NCBI RefSeq assembly: GCF_945859705.1
Contig: NC_079136.1
Location: forward strand, 85,498,867 to 85,562,866
DNA: 64,000 nucleotides
Direction: 5' to 3'
DNA from: Episyrphus balteatus
Taxonomy: Eukaryota; Arthropoda; Insecta; Diptera; Syrphidae
The notes beneath the pieces are model-generated. The model ran no database searches. It saw only the letters and a program-made list of their open reading frames with translations, and was not told the origin of the DNA. Numbering within the stretch: the stretch's first letter is position 1; each line of letters begins with the position of its first letter. Of the stretch, positions 1-12,263 are shown one piece after another. Position numbers and translations under genes: made by a program.

Positions 1-720
1 ATTACGCCTATCTATTTATGTAAAAAACTTGCAAATTTATTTTTTTCGTATTTTCGAGAAAAAATCAAGGTTAACCCCTTGCCTGGAAAAGTTTCTTCAA
101 GGTCTGGTTGCCAAAAGTTTCTTCGAGGTCTGGTTGCTGATTTATTTTTTAATAAAAAAAATATTTTTTTTCTGAAGCGGATATTTTTGGATCAAAGTCT
201 CGAAACAAGCTTTGGTTTACAGACACGAGTTCACGATGAATAGGTCTATCGATTTATTTAAAAAACTTGCAAATTTATTTTTTTTCGGATTTTCGAGAAA
301 AAATCAAGGTTAACCATTTGCCTGGAAAAAATACATTTTCAAAAATTTCCTCCAAATCGATCAAGTGAGACATCAAAAGATAGGTCTTTTTGAACTCTAA
401 TCATAACTGCAAACCAAAAGTTTTTTCGAGGTCTGGTTGCTGAATTATTTTGAAATAAAAAAAAAAATAATTTTTTTTGTCTGAAGTGAATATTTTTGGA
501 TCAAAGTCTTGAAACAAGCTTTGGTTTACAGACACGAGATCACAATGATTAGGCCTATCTATTTATGTTAAAAATTTGCAAATTTATTTTTTTTCGGATT
601 TTCGAGAAAAAATCAAGGTTAAGCCCTTGCCTGGAAAAAATACATTTTCAAAAACTTCCTCCAAATCGATCAAGTGAGACATCAAAAGAAAGGTCTTTTT
701 AAACTCTATTGATAACTATT
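1..720. repeat. Imperfect tandem array, unit about 240-310 bp
   Basis: Three copies of a unit containing TTCGAGAAAAAATCAAGG begin near 53, 292 and 601. Two copies of GGATCAAAGTCT followed by GAAACAAGCTTTGG occur near 193 and 498, and two copies of AAATCGATCAAGTGAGACAT near 353 and 662. The first unit lacks the AAATCGATC portion, which explains the 239- versus 309-bp spacing. The array continues off the left edge. No transposon ends are recognised. Confidence 0.85.
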
Positions 721-737
721 AAAATCATCGTGTTTGG

Positions 738-1066
738 TATTATGTAATGTTCATTTGCTTATCATAGCATAGTTCTTTACCAATTGCTTTCAAATTTTGA
801 CACAACGTTTCATTTACATTCCTGTAAGTTTTTATATTGTTTTAACATGAAAAAAAGTTATATTGTTTTGACAAGTTTATTTTTAGTATAACTTTCTGAT
901 ATGGCCACACGTAACCACGCTTTTCTGTATCTCATCGCGATTCACCAAATTCGCCGATATTAAAACGTAGGTATTGTAAATGGAACGTTTTTTCCAAATT
1001 TGAAAGCAATTGGTAAAGAAATTTTCGAGATTTGCTATGAAAAGCAAATGAACATTACATAATTTC
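738..1066. repeat. Inverted repeat with about 65-bp arms
   Basis: The left arm (738-802, containing TATGTAATGTTCATTTGCTT and TTTACCAATTGCTTTCAAAT) is the reverse complement of the right arm (996-1066), apart from a gap of about ten bases. The arms enclose about 195 bp of AT-rich spacer. It is probably a small foldback/MITE element; no target duplication could be fixed. Confidence 0.75.
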
Positions 1067-1229
1067 TCGAAGACGAAAAGAAATATTAAAAAGATTTAAT
1101 AATACGAAAGATAAAATTTAGCTTTTTTAGAAACCGTTAAAAATTTAATTAAAACAAAAAACCACACGCTAAGAAACAACCTCGAAAACTGGTAAAAAGT
1201 GACTTTTTCGATTTTCTAACGAAGAAAAA

Positions 1230-1808
1230 TAACAAAGAAAAATAAACACATTTTCTCGACTGTTGTTTGTTTATTTCTTTTTGAATAAAAGTCTCGATTT
1301 TTGTTTGTTATTTTTCTCTGAAAAGCCCTGTTTTGTAGCATTTAAATTGCAATATCTTTCGTTCTAATTTCAACTTTTGAAATTTTTATACATTTTTGAA
1401 AACTGCAATAACACGGCAAGTTTTTAAAATAATAAACCAGTATCACACCATACAAATTTTTTTCGGGATGCTGCTCTGAAATAAAAGTAAGAAATTGAGT
1501 TTTCATAAAACATGGAACTGTTAATTAATTTGCAGCAAAATGGCGTATGAAATTAAAAATATTTTGATTAATTAATTATTTCCTATTATTAGGCAATGTT
1601 TAAGTGGAAGAATTGTAAAAAACAAAAATCAATTATGAGCGGAGGAAGCAAAATACTGATGCAAGGTCGGGATTTTTCGAAATTTCACAAAAACTGCATT
1701 AAATCGAAAACCGTTAAGATTTGGGATGAACAAGTTACCAAATTCTGAGAGCCCTCAAGTTGGCCTATCAGCATATTTCGTTTGATCCATTACTTTTGGG
1801 ACACCCTG
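1230..1808 (+). mobile_element. Half copy of the CAGGG...CCCTG TA-flanked palindromic element
   Basis: This stretch matches the central loop and right arm of the complete element at 46549-47625. Shared landmarks are GCAGCAAAATGGCGTATG, TTGATTAATTAATT, GGGATGAACAAGTTACCAAA and the terminus TTTTGGGACACCCTG, followed by TA at 1809-1810. The left arm is missing, so this is a truncated relic. The central loop lies in the inverted orientation relative to the full copy, as can happen in palindromic elements. Confidence 0.8.
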
Positions 1809-2734
1809 TATATATATCGATCAGGTCTATGAGACATCTACAAAAAGAGCTAGAATTTTTTGAACTCGATCAAATTTCATTAAAAACAGCAAAAAAAACA
1901 TTTATTTTTATGTTCTCACGTTTTGGAATCAATTTTTTTGTTTGACAATCTATAAACAAATTTACCATGTGAAAGCTTATTATTTCACCTTTCAAATGAC
2001 GTATCAATCTCATTTCATAGATGCCTACAAGAGAAGTTAGAATTTTTTAAAGTCAACCATGTCGAATTTCCAGACTGAGATTACGGTACTTCGCACACTG
2101 GTGGCTGTTCATGATCAACAGATCTCCACTGGTGTTTTGAGGTTTTTCGCAAGTTTCTTGATTTAACATTGTGTAGTTGTCTACCGTTATGTGTGATATA
2201 CCAAATGAAAGGTAATTGTATCAGGATGCTCATAAAAGTTTAATAAAATTTCTATCTGCTCTTTGTCAAAAGTTATAACCTGTTGAATTCTAAAATTTTA
2301 TTTTACCGTTATCTCAAAATTGTGTTTACGAAAATGATTGAAACTTCGCACACATATAGTCGTAGTCATGGTCTATCATTACTCTACATACTTTATTCCT
2401 GTATCTATTAAAGAAAAAAAGATACAAATAAAAAACGATGAAAATCGGTTAAAATCGGTTAAAAACGGTCAAAAAACGTGTTTTTTAAAAACTTGTTTCT
2501 TCCGTTATTCAATCAAAACTCACTAAACGTTTCCAAGTTTTTGCACATAAATGCATAAGGCCAAGATTTTTTTAACTCTCCAAAAAAAAAAGCTAAAAAT
2601 CAAAAATTACCTAAAAATACCCCTAAAAAACAAGGTGTTTTTCAAAAATTCATATTCGAAACGCAGAGTGTTGGAAAAAAATCCGTATCAGACCCCTAAT
2701 TTTTTTTTTTTCTCATCTTTCACCTGACATCTTT

Positions 2735-3221
2735 ACAATTGTCAAAAAAAATTTTCTTTATTCAAAATCATCATTTTGTCATAGCCCCAACACGTGTACA
2801 ACATTCAAACAAAACGTTATAGCTTAGTTTCAAAATTTTTTGGAATTTTTTCTTAAATGCAGTTATTCTTAAATTAGTTTCATCTATCTACCTATATAAA
2901 AAATCAATTCTCTACGATTTTGCGTTTAGATTTTAGCTTAAATTTCATCTTTCCGTTTTACCCCTGTTTACCCTATTTAATGACGGAATCATTCATTTGG
3001 ATTAAGCTTTATGTTATTATCTTTCAAATAAGCTATAAAAGATTTTTGTATCTCTAATAGTTTATTTTTAATTTTTAATTGAAATGTTTTGCCGCACTGC
3101 AAAAGTGCGAGAGTGGAACGCGAGAAAAAAGAAAATGGCGTCACTTTTTTGTGGTGGCTGCCATGGTTCATCGATTTATAAGATGTTATCACGTCAAAAA
3201 GTTCAGTTTTGTTGACCAGTG
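2735..3221 (-). mobile_element. CACTGG-ended repeat, copy 1
   Basis: Read on the - strand from 3221 it starts CACTGGTCAACAAAACTGAA and aligns over about 480 bp with the + strand copy at 63266-63740. Shared stretches include the reverse complements of TGGCTGCCATGGTTCATCG and CCCAACACGTGTACAAC. The two copies lie in opposite orientation near the two window ends. The inner end is not defined because similarity fades near 2735. A 407-bp relative with both ends lies at 38285-38691. Confidence 0.75.
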
Positions 3222-5656
3222 ATATCGCTTAGTTAAGGTTAAAAAAAACTTAAAGTTTTGCAAACATGTTAAGGACTATGAGGATTATAAAAAAAAATTA
3301 ACATGGCATAATGATTTAAAATTATCATTTAATCAAAGATGTTTTCTGCTTGTTTTTGGATTAACTTTCCTTAAAAATATATTATTTTATAACCTTTATA
3401 ATTAGAGTAGAATATCTACTTACTTTTAGAAATTTCCCGAGTTTTTAAGTAGAACATTTTGTTTTAAATTAAGTTGATTGAGTTACTATAAAGGTAGGAA
3501 CTTACAAACTTTGGAATTTTTTTTTTTTTTATAATTTCTTTTGATGCCTTTGAGTTCGTATGCGTTTCAAAATTCCACAATTTTTAAAGCAAAGAACGTT
3601 AATGAACATGACAGCACAAATTTTACAATGCTATCGGATATAATAAATGAAAAATATTTTTTTTATTTTAAAGTAAACATGACTTTGTTTAAATCAACTC
3701 ACAAAACAACCTTATTTAATTGAACTTATTAAGCAATCTTAATGAATCTAACGCAATTTTCAATGATTGATAGAATAGAACAGTGTTAAAGAAATTATAC
3801 AAACTTCTAATTGTTTCCTATTTATAGGCACCTCTTGTAGTAGGTTATAACATGAGACTTGTTGATTTTTAAGCCCATCATTTTTCTCAAAATGCACAAA
3901 AAAAAATTAATTTTAAGTTTAGTACCTACCAGGAATATCATTACTAATTTAAGAAAATTGGTACATACCTAATTATAATTAAGGATGAAAAACGGTGCAG
4001 GTGTTTTCCTTTTTTTCTCTAAGTCTTCCGCTTTTAAAATAAATCCATGAAATTGTATTAAATATATAATTTAACCCTCAACTTTTCAAATTTTCTCAAA
4101 TACATAGCTTTTTCTCTCCCATAAAATAGGCACTAAATACAGGTCAACAAATTGAAATATTTTTGTTTTTCTTTTAATTCAACAACTGAATAGCAAACAA
4201 AAATAAAAGACCACTAACCTGTAATCGAACTCCCTAAGAAGATTTCGTATTTCCACTTTCCACACACGAACACCACACAAACCAACTCTGTTTATATATG
4301 TGAGTAGGTATTTCGTATACCATTTCTCCCAAGTAAGATATTTAATCCTTTTATAAGGTTTATTGGTTAAAGTTCTTACCTCACGTATCACATTTCCATT
4401 TGCTCAATGGACAGACAAAATGTGTGCATAAGCATTATTTGTAACTGTTTCTCTGATGAGCCTACTGAATAATGTAATTAGATTTTAAGGGGGTAGATTT
4501 GGTGACTCATTCATGTGTGCACAAAATAAAGACAAATCCTTATACTTTGATTTGTCCCACTTAACACTTTGCCTAATGAGAGTCTATGGTTAAGATAAAT
4601 AATTTCTGTTTTAGTGATGCCTTTTATTGTGTTATTGTGACAGTATAGTTGCTTTATTTAATACATTATGTGTAGCTACTTGTATTCAAAATAGAAATTA
4701 GAGGGAATTGAAATTAAGTTGTTCAAAAAAACAAAAAGAAAAGTAGGTATACAATATCATCGAATTTATCATTTAACTTAAGGTTACATTAAATGGAATT
4801 CAATTTATTTTTAGTCTGCGACATATTTATATAAATTTGATTGGTATTGACAGTTTTCGTTCGACAACAATATGAAGTTCTTCCAACGAAATCAATCAAT
4901 TAAATATCCACATTTTCGAAGAAAGGATACGTTTGCTTTGAAGGTATTATTATTGAAACAGTAACTAGTAACAGCTACTTGCATAAATTTCCAAGAAGAG
5001 TCTTCCTTGAATTTATCTGATACTGTGAAACGTTTTCTGTAACGTTCTCCGAAGTACCAAAGTATTATAAATATGCAACAACTATCGGAATGATATGATA
5101 AAATTAATACCAATTTTAATAATTTTTGCGCAACACATATAATTAAATTCAATTTTATTTGGTTTGTTTTGAAAATTTCTCCGATCTTTTTTTTTTCAAG
5201 ATGCTGTCGAAATCCCAAAAGACAATAATTGTTAAACGCGTTTCTCTCTTCTAAAATGTCGATCAATCAAAAAATGTTAAAAATCCTTTTGTTGATTTCA
5301 TTTCTTTTTACAAACGAAAGTCATGACAAATTTTTTAATACATATTCGAAGAAAATGGTAATGTATCCGTTAAAATATCCATTTTTATTTTGTAACTAAT
5401 GAAAAACAAAAAAAAAAACAATGATTGAGTGTTTATTTTTTTTGACATGTGAGTGAATTCTGATTAATTCTGATCGTCCTGTCTGTCAGTTTTGTGCGAA
5501 TAAGACGCTTTCAGAAGGCTTCTGAATGATTCTGCATGATTCCGGACGCTTCCGGTCTGCCAATCGAAAACGACATTAATACATTTACAAGACAACGGCA
5601 TGAAGTGACAATTTTTAAATAATAATAAGATTTTTGTAAGTTCTCTGATCGCAGAA

Positions 5657-6802
5657 ATATCGCTGGCTGAGAATTATAGGGCTGTTTGTTTTATGGAAAC
5701 CTCTGCAGACATACAACCCTATAATAGTCAAGTGCATTTATGATGTTCATATGTATATATATGGGCGACCCAGCAGTTTGTACCACCCCCAAATTTGTTT
5801 TGTTCATTCGATAGAGCATTGGCTGAATATCATTACGATGATTTTTCGCACTGGCGAAATACACCTTTCGGCCCTCCATCTTGGATTTTAGTTTTTGTTG
5901 AACATCTCGATTTCTATTTATCCTACATAAAAGTTGTGTATACAAGAAACGTAGGCGATTAAATTTCGCGTCTTTTATGTTAAGAACACTTTTTCGATAT
6001 TCTAAATATTAAAAAAGTTACAAGCCAACAAAGTAAAAAAACCAGAAAAAAGTGACAATTTTAAAGTTTTGAGCACTTTTTATCAAAATTATGAAAACAC
6101 GTTCCGAGATAAGATTATTTACCTTCAAATTCTCTACAACTCTGCTATACAAGTTTTTTTTGTATCGCTATAATTAATAAAGTTATTAATACTTTTTTGT
6201 TAAAAAATACCCCTTTTTACACAATGAAGAGACTTAAAAATAAAAAAATTGCAGTTCCTGAATTTTCTTTTGTTACACAAAGCTATAAAATACTCACTAA
6301 TCATTTTTAAAATTCAAGATTTGGTAAAAAAAAAACTTAAGAAAAAAGTAAAGATAAAAAACACAAACAAAAAAGAGCATTTTTTTAACAAAAAAGGATT
6401 AATAACTTTTGTATTTATAGCGATAAAAAAAAAGTTGTTTGGCAGAGTTGTAGAAAATTTTAAGGTGAATAATCTTTTCTAGAAAGGTTTTTTCATTATT
6501 TTGATAAATTTATTTTAAAATTGTCATTTTTTTCGTTATTTTTTACTTTTTTGGCTTGTTACTTTTTTAATATCGATATCGAAAAAGTGTTCTGTTTTTT
6601 GAATACACAACTTTTATTTAGGATAAACAGAAATCGAGATATTTAACAAAAATTTAAATCCAAGATGGCGGTCGAAAGGTGAATTTCGCGAGTGCGAAAA
6701 ATCAGCCAATGCTTTATCGAATGAGCAAAAAAAGTTGGGGGTGGTACAAACTGCTGGGTCAAACTATAAATGCACTGGACTATAATTCTCAGCCAGCGAT
6801 AT
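5657..6802. mobile_element. 1.15-kb palindromic element, ends ATATCGCTGGCTGAG
   Basis: The left terminus ATATCGCTGGCTGAGAATTA (5657) is the reverse complement of the right terminus ending CAGCCAGCGATAT (6802). The arms stay complementary almost to the centre near 6235 (for example the TCCATCTTGGATTT block near 5876 against AAATCCAAGATGG near 6656). The left arm carries about 40 bp that are absent on the right, just inside the terminus. ATAT flanks both sides, compatible with a short AT-type duplication. There is no transposase frame, so it is non-autonomous. Confidence 0.8.
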
Positions 6803-7041
6803 GCGATATGTTGTTCAGACAATATAGTTTTGAACAATTTTTTTCTTAGTTTTATTATTTCTATATCTTAGTTTAGTTACGTTTGTGTCTTATGACTGAT
6901 ATTTTTGTGACTGACTAACAAAAAAAAATTTGATTTAAAATAAAATGTTTTCGTTTTATTTTTCAAAAAAAAAAAAATAAAAACAAAGTTATATCTATTT
7001 CCAAAAATTATATTCAATTTAATTTTTTTTTTTAATTTCAG

Positions 7042-7329
7042 ACCCGTGCTGATATTCATACTTCATCACTCTAAGCGTCCAACAAAATGCCAACTTATCA
7101 TCTAACACACACCAAAAATATCGAACAGATTTCTAAAGAAAATACAATATAGATGGTATTAATCCTACAAGAGTGAAAACTTGATTCAATCCGACAAAAT
7201 GGCAGTAAATAGAAGAAGATAGTCAAAAGAACCATCTCTTCAAAAAAAAAAAAATTAAAACAAAAAACAACAACAACAACAACAAAATTCAAAGAACCAA
7301 ACGGAAAATCTTTTTTTAAAAAGATTCCA
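7042..7329 (+). promoter_or_regulatory. Neuroligin 5'UTR segment with three short upstream ORFs
   Basis: It lies between the acceptor at 7040-7041 and the start codon at 7330. It contains three short upstream ORFs: 7087-7152 (21 codons), 7153-7176 (7 codons) and 7199-7222 (7 codons). The first two abut exactly, with the UAG of one followed by the AUG of the next. An (AAC)n run lies near 7267-7284. Upstream ORFs of this sort commonly lower or gate translation of the main frame; that role here is inference. Transcript evidence is needed to confirm that the exon starts at 7042. Confidence 0.45.
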
Positions 7330-7586
7330 ATGGTTCTAAATATGACACCATACCGCGATACATACACAGCAACACTATGCATCCTGGCAATGGTCTTCGC
7401 TACAAAATCAGTCACATGCTCAACTTTAGATATTTACAAAAATGCCCGTTTGGGACATAGGATAGTGCAGACCCGATACGGTCGATTGCACGGCCTTATC
7501 CTGCCATTAGATAATTTTCGTTTCTTACGCTCTGTTGAGGTATTCCTGGGAGTTCCGTACGCTACACCGCCAACAAAACAAAATAG
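7330..7586 (+). CDS. Nlg: Neuroligin coding exon 1: signal peptide and domain start
   Basis: Residues 1-85 plus two bases of codon 86. The first Met at 7330 precedes a hydrophobic stretch (TLCILAMVFA, about residues 15-24) that fits a secretion signal, with likely cleavage near VTCS. A second in-frame Met (residue 5) has a better -3 base (A) and could also serve. After the signal come RIVQTRYGRLHG (about 43-54) and VFLGVPYATPPTKQNR, the opening beta strands and the LGVPYA block shared by neuroligins and cholinesterases. The donor is GTAAGT at 7587, phase 2; the split codon AG/A gives Arg86. Neuroligins are postsynaptic adhesion receptors that bind presynaptic neurexin. Assignment to an insect neuroligin is firm from the joined exons. 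The Nlg2-type paralogue is my best guess from recall and not proven. Confidence 0.9.
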
Positions 7587-7778
7587 GTAAGTAAATCACA
7601 AAGCAAACGATTGTATAAGTAATCAAAAAAAAAAAAAAAAAAAGGACACTTCTATGGGAACTGTCGGTCGTCCCAAAGGCTTCCTTCATTTACGTAGTAG
7701 GTTTTGCTCATGGGGATATGAACTGAGCACAATAAGATTCAAATGACTGAATTCAATTTAAATAAAAAAATTCAAATA

Positions 7779-8597
7779 GGGTAACTTCGGGCATTATGGC
7801 GCACCGGGCATTATGGCGCACCTCTCAACTACCATACTTTCAATACTCGCATTTAAATAAAACCAATGCAGAAACTTTGGCCTTCGTCGAACACTAGCCT
7901 TGTGACGATCGCAGGTCAGTGCTTTTATTTTTGTGCCAAACAAAAAAGAAAACAAAAAAAATATACCGGTTCTGGGTTCCAATATAATATCGCTTTGTTT
8001 TTGTTTGTGTGTATCTCGGTAAGTATACAGTGCACGTGTTTGTTGTAAAGAGTGAAACGCAGAGTACAGTTTTGGTTTGGTTATATCACTTCTTATATTT
8101 TAACTGAAGTAAGAATTGTGTTTAGTTTTTGGAGTTTTGTGAATATGTGTATATCTTGCAATATGGCGCAGATGTAATAAGGGCATTATGGCGCTATATT
8201 ATACCTGACTGCGCCATAATGCCCTTATGTAAAACTAATTTCAAAAGTAACTCTGCATTTTTTTAAATTTGAAAATAACCTCAATTTAACGTTAATTTTA
8301 TGAAACTTATTTACAATTTTATTTCAGAAATGCTGAATATACGTAAAAAAAGTAAAGGGTTCCGAAGTAAATGGGGTTCGCCATATTGCCCGTACATAGG
8401 GCAATATGGTTTTTTTTGGACTATTTTTAATTTAATTTATTTTTTGTTAAAAAGCTTGAATTTTTATTCTTAAATAATTTATTTATGTTACGTTTTTATG
8501 AAATTTAATTAAAAAAAATGATTGAAGTAAAAATTGTAGTCCGTAGTAAAGTTATTTGAGTTTGTGCTTAGGTATGCCATAATGCCCTAATTTACCC
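7779..8597. mobile_element. TA-flanked MITE with GGGCATTATGGC motifs
   Basis: Left end GGGTAACTTCGGGCATTATG and right end CATAATGCCCTAATTTACCC are inverted repeats. TA flanks both sides (7777-7778, 8598-8599), as in Tc1/mariner-type insertions. The word GGGCATTATGGCGC occurs directly twice at the left end and again as a hairpin with its complement near 8183-8225. A GCCATATTGCCC/GGGCAATATGG hairpin lies near 8380-8410. It is 819 bp with no transposase frame. Confidence 0.8.
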
Positions 8598-9757
8598 TAT
8601 ATAAAGAAAACAAATTCATAAAAGATGTCCATCTAGTCTCCATCTCCTTTTGTTCCCTATCTCTCAATTATGGAGGAAATTAAATATTGGACAAGGACAT
8701 TGTATTGTATCCTTGGAATAACCGAAAGGCAAAAAAAAAATGAATTAAAAAATGAAAGAAAAAAAATTACACAACTTGCGCAAACTTGCCGTTTATATTA
8801 TGAAAACAGGATCTGATGATGGGTTGGAGAGGAGAGTTGCTTGAGGGCAGTTTTATTGAATTAATAAGTAGCACCAACACAATTATAATGTAGAAGGACA
8901 CTAAAAATTTTAATATACCTACCTACATAAATTTTTTCTATATCACAACAATACGAGTAATGTTGTTGTATGCGCTGTCGTCCTGATTTTTTTTTATCGT
9001 GTTATATCGTGGGATAGTATAGTTTGAAGCAGGACATTTTTTTTTTTAAGTTTAATTTTTTGTTTTGTTTTGTAAACAAAAAGTTATACAAACTCTGAGA
9101 AATAATGAAATTAATCACTGAAATATAAATAAGTAGGTAGAGGGACATTTTAAATGAGATAACCAGGCATCCTCTAGAATATTGTAAAGAACTATGGCCT
9201 TGTTTACTTTTGTTTAAAAATAAATTACTCTTACCACCCGATGACCCTGGGTGAAACCAACTCAAAACGATAATTGTTTTTGGTGACTTTTTGTTCAGGA
9301 AATGTTCCAAAAAAAAAAACCTAATTTTAAACCAAAAGATAGAGGATTGAAAAGATTTTTAATTATAATGCCAAAAATTATACGTGACCACAATTTATAT
9401 TTACATGAACACTAAATTAAATAAATTACTTGGAAAATTGGATATTAATGAAAAAGAGTTTTCTCCGTACCAGGATTTATAGAATAGAATGGTCATGGCA
9501 TTATCAGTAATTTATTGGAGGAAATCATAAAAATATGGTCAGATTTTTAATAAGAATAAAATGAACGGTTCTTAGAAAAACTAGGCATTTCAAATTCTAA
9601 TTAAAGCTGAGTCTATATAATGCTTTACACTTAAAGGATTTATTTGGTCAACGCATACAAAATTTAATCTCAAACTCTTTAAGTTCTATATATTCCAAAA
9701 TACATATGTAATAAAATCAACTTCTTCGAGCGATAAAGACAACAAGTATTCATGTAG

Positions 9758-10600
9758 CGTAGGTAAAATATTAGGGGAAGTGGGGGCAAGACCGCCCCAT
9801 TAGTGTTTAACTGACTTAAAAACCAATAAAAGACATCATTTAATTAAAATAAAGTCATGATTCATTAAGTTTAATGATTTTTGCAGGAACTCTCAGTATT
9901 ATAATAAAAATAAAAATTTCTGAACATACCAGAAGCCACTTATTTTATATTACAAGTGTTATCAATTTTAATTTGTTTCATACAACATAGTACAAAAACG
10001 GTATTGTCCCCATAGGCGGTCTTGCCCCCACTTCCCCTACATAAAATCAACAAATAAAAAAAATTGTTACACTCATGAAACTTGGCAAAAAGTTTGGTGA
10101 AAGGGTATTTTTTCACTAACAAAAGGGAGGGTGTGAAGGTCAAAAATGTACTGAAAAAATTTTTATGTCGAATATCAACACATAACACATGTTTCTAAGG
10201 TATTTTTTGATGCTGAATCTAATGACATAAAAATAAAGTCAATACGATTGCTTTAAGAAAAGTTATTGCCGATTAAAAACAAGGGTGCATGTTTTTTTAC
10301 TTCAACAGGTAAAACATAACCGAAACCCATGTGAAAAACATGCTACACTGACAAAATTGGGGATAAAGGTTAAAGATAAAGCAGGGAAAAGAGATTCATA
10401 AAGTTTTTAAAACTATTTTTTGGTGAAAGGGTGTTTTTTTGATGAGTTGAGTTGTGTGTGAGAAAGGTGTCATAACAGCTGATATACATTTTGTTAATTT
10501 TGTATACTTTGTTAAAAAAAATTATTTTTATTTGTAAGAACTAAGAATTAACAGTGTCTACAAAATTATGTTGAGTGAAAGGGTGTTTTTTTCGAAGAGA
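9758..10600. mobile_element. Partial copy of the CAGGTAAAATAG palindrome, interrupted
   Basis: GGTAAAATATTA at 9762-9773 and ACATAAAATCAAC at about 10039-10051 join to the terminal sequence of the complete element at 32822-34521 (compare the complement of its right end). Downstream, TGTTACACTCATGAAACTTG (10065) and the GTGAAAGGGTG words follow the left arm of that element to about 10600. The MITE 9774-10037 sits inside it. The opposite arm is not recognisable, so this copy is truncated. Confidence 0.75.
9774..10037. mobile_element. TA-flanked MITE, ends GGGGAAGTGGGGGCAAGACC
   Basis: Ends GGGGAAGTGGGGGCAAGACC and GGTCTTGCCCCCACTTCCCC are perfect inverted repeats of about 22 bp. TA lies at 9772-9773 and 10038-10039. 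At 264 bp it is too small for a transposase. A longer relative with the same ends lies at 24226-25134. Confidence 0.88.
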
Positions 10601-10619
10601 CAGTAAAATAAGGTATTTA

Positions 10620-11510
10620 AAAGCTACAATTAATGACAAAAAAAAACTTAAAAAATTTGTTTTAAAGTTTCGTGCATTGGTGCAGCGAACCAGAAGTGCA
10701 CTTTTTTAACTTCAAATTGAAATAGAAAATGACTGAGTTGAGCTACAAAAATGATTTTTGCGCAACAAATTTTTGCGCTTCAATTTAGGTATAGAAAAGA
10801 AAAAATTTAAAAATTCAACTTTTTTGACAACTTTGACCTTTACATATGAAACTGATTCTTATTTTAGCGGAATATTGAATAAAAAAAAAAACTAATCGAG
10901 TTACAAAATCGAGGTTTTTGGATTTCGTCTTAGTATAGGTTACTTCAAATTTGTACAAAAAAAAATTGAATTTCGCATTTTTTGGATTTTTAAAGGTTAC
11001 TATTGAGCTATCTTTTTAAAACAAAATCTTGATTATTTTTAAAACGGTTTGAGCTAAAAAATTGTGACTTATATAAAAAAATAATGTATTCAAAAGCTAC
11101 AATTAATGGCAAAAGAAAAAACATAAAAAAGTGATTTTTTAAAAATGTCTCCATGGGTTGAGCATTGAGCTACAAAATTAATTTTTGCGCAACAAATTAG
11201 CATTTAATTAGCTACAATTTTGGGCATCACAAAAATATTGATTTTCCTACTTTTGTCCGCTGACTTCAATCTTATTTTAGCGGAATTTTGAATATCAAAA
11301 AAACTATTGAGGCTACAAAAACAAAGTTTATGGAATTTAAAAGCATTTAAAAAGCTACAAATTTGGAGGTCAACTTACCTCATTAATTTTAATCATTTCA
11401 GATTTTTTCCGCTAACTTCAGACTTATTTTAGCGGACAATTCAATAATTCAAAAACTTTGGTTTGCGCAACAAATTAGCATTTAATTAGCTACATTTTAT
11501 GAGATTAATT
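10620..11510. repeat. Degenerate tandem repeats with TTATTTTAGCGGA motif
   Basis: CTTATTTTAGCGGA recurs near 10858, 11270 and 11423, each followed by ATTnAATA-like sequence. GCGCAACAAATTAGCATTTA occurs twice (about 11189 and 11464), and AAGCTACAATTAATG near 10620 and 11094. Spacing is irregular, so this is an old, eroded repeat block of unknown class. Confidence 0.65.
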
Positions 11511-11729
11511 TTGTTTGATTCCGCCACAAAGTGTCCGCCAAAGTAAGGGACGTCTAATAGGCAATCTCGTAAAACTTTGATATCAGTATAAATTTGAAAT
11601 CAATAGATTCGCAGTATAAATCTCAATTTGCCTCATATATGAGCTTCCGCTGTCTCAATATTTCGACAGAAACTTACCGTACAGAAAATTTACTTGCGTC
11701 TTTTTGATAGGAAATTAGTAAATTCTCTT

Positions 11730-12125
11730 ACGGTTACACCAACAATAATGTACCTATGTACTTTTTTGTAAATCCAAAGACTTGTTCTTTTATATTGTTT
11801 TTAAATAAAGCTGTTTAATGGACTAGTTTTTGAAAAATTAATTTAAAAAAAGTATAGGTACCTATGGCTTAAAAAAAAGTAGTTTTTTTTTTTAATTTAT
11901 CGAAAACTACAAGACATTCTTGGATCCATTAGTTCTTAATTACATACAATTTTGAAAAAAAATTTGTTCGAAAGTTTTTATTGTTCTTTTTTAAAATTTT
12001 GATTTTAAAACTAATTTTTCAAAAACTAGCCCATTAAACAGCTTTATTTAAGAACATATTAAAAGACATTGTTTTTGGCTTTACAAAAAGGCACAGCACG
12101 TTATTTTTGGTGCAACCGTTGATTT
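11730..12125. repeat. Inverted-repeat element, about 400 bp
   Basis: CGGTTACACCAACAATAATGT at the left is matched by the complement of GTTATTTTTGGTGCAACCG at the right. AAATAAAGCTGTTTAATGG (about 11804) is mirrored by CCATTAAACAGCTTTATTTA (about 12032). The arms run nearly to the centre. It is probably a foldback MITE; exact ends were not determined. Confidence 0.7.
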
Positions 12126-12263
12126 TTAATCATTTTTTTTCCAAATTAAGTCCATTTTTTAGAAAATTCCCCTTCCCGGCAAAAGGGGGGGGGGGGAATA
12201 CACACCACCGTCCCATAAATTTTTTTTCTTATCTTCACTCGGCCTACACGCTCTAACTTTAAA

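Larger units (their letters stand above)
1..7041. other. Upstream/intronic region before the neuroligin 5'UTR segment
   Basis: No convincing coding exon is visible on either strand; open frames are short and AT-rich. The stretch ends in a strong acceptor (T-rich tract then TTTCAG at 7036-7041), so at least its right part is probably the intron between an upstream non-coding exon and the exon carrying the start codon. It holds the tandem array at 1-720, an inverted repeat at 738-1066, half a palindromic transposon (1230-1808), a CACTGG-ended element (2735-3221) and a 1.15-kb palindrome (5657-6802). From about 3225 to 5650 I see only unique AT-rich sequence. Confidence 0.6.

Noticed and set aside
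4892..5266. 124-codon open frame on the - strand
   Set aside because: Composition is Lys/Phe/Ile/Asn-rich and follows local AT content; no domain or helix pattern, no recognisable start context, and no sign of splicing. Length alone is not convincing in a 64-kb AT-rich window.
7098..7415. 105-codon open frame on the - strand
   Set aside because: It overlaps the neuroligin leader and signal-peptide exon in antisense and is hydrophobic only because the leader is A-rich; a shadow.
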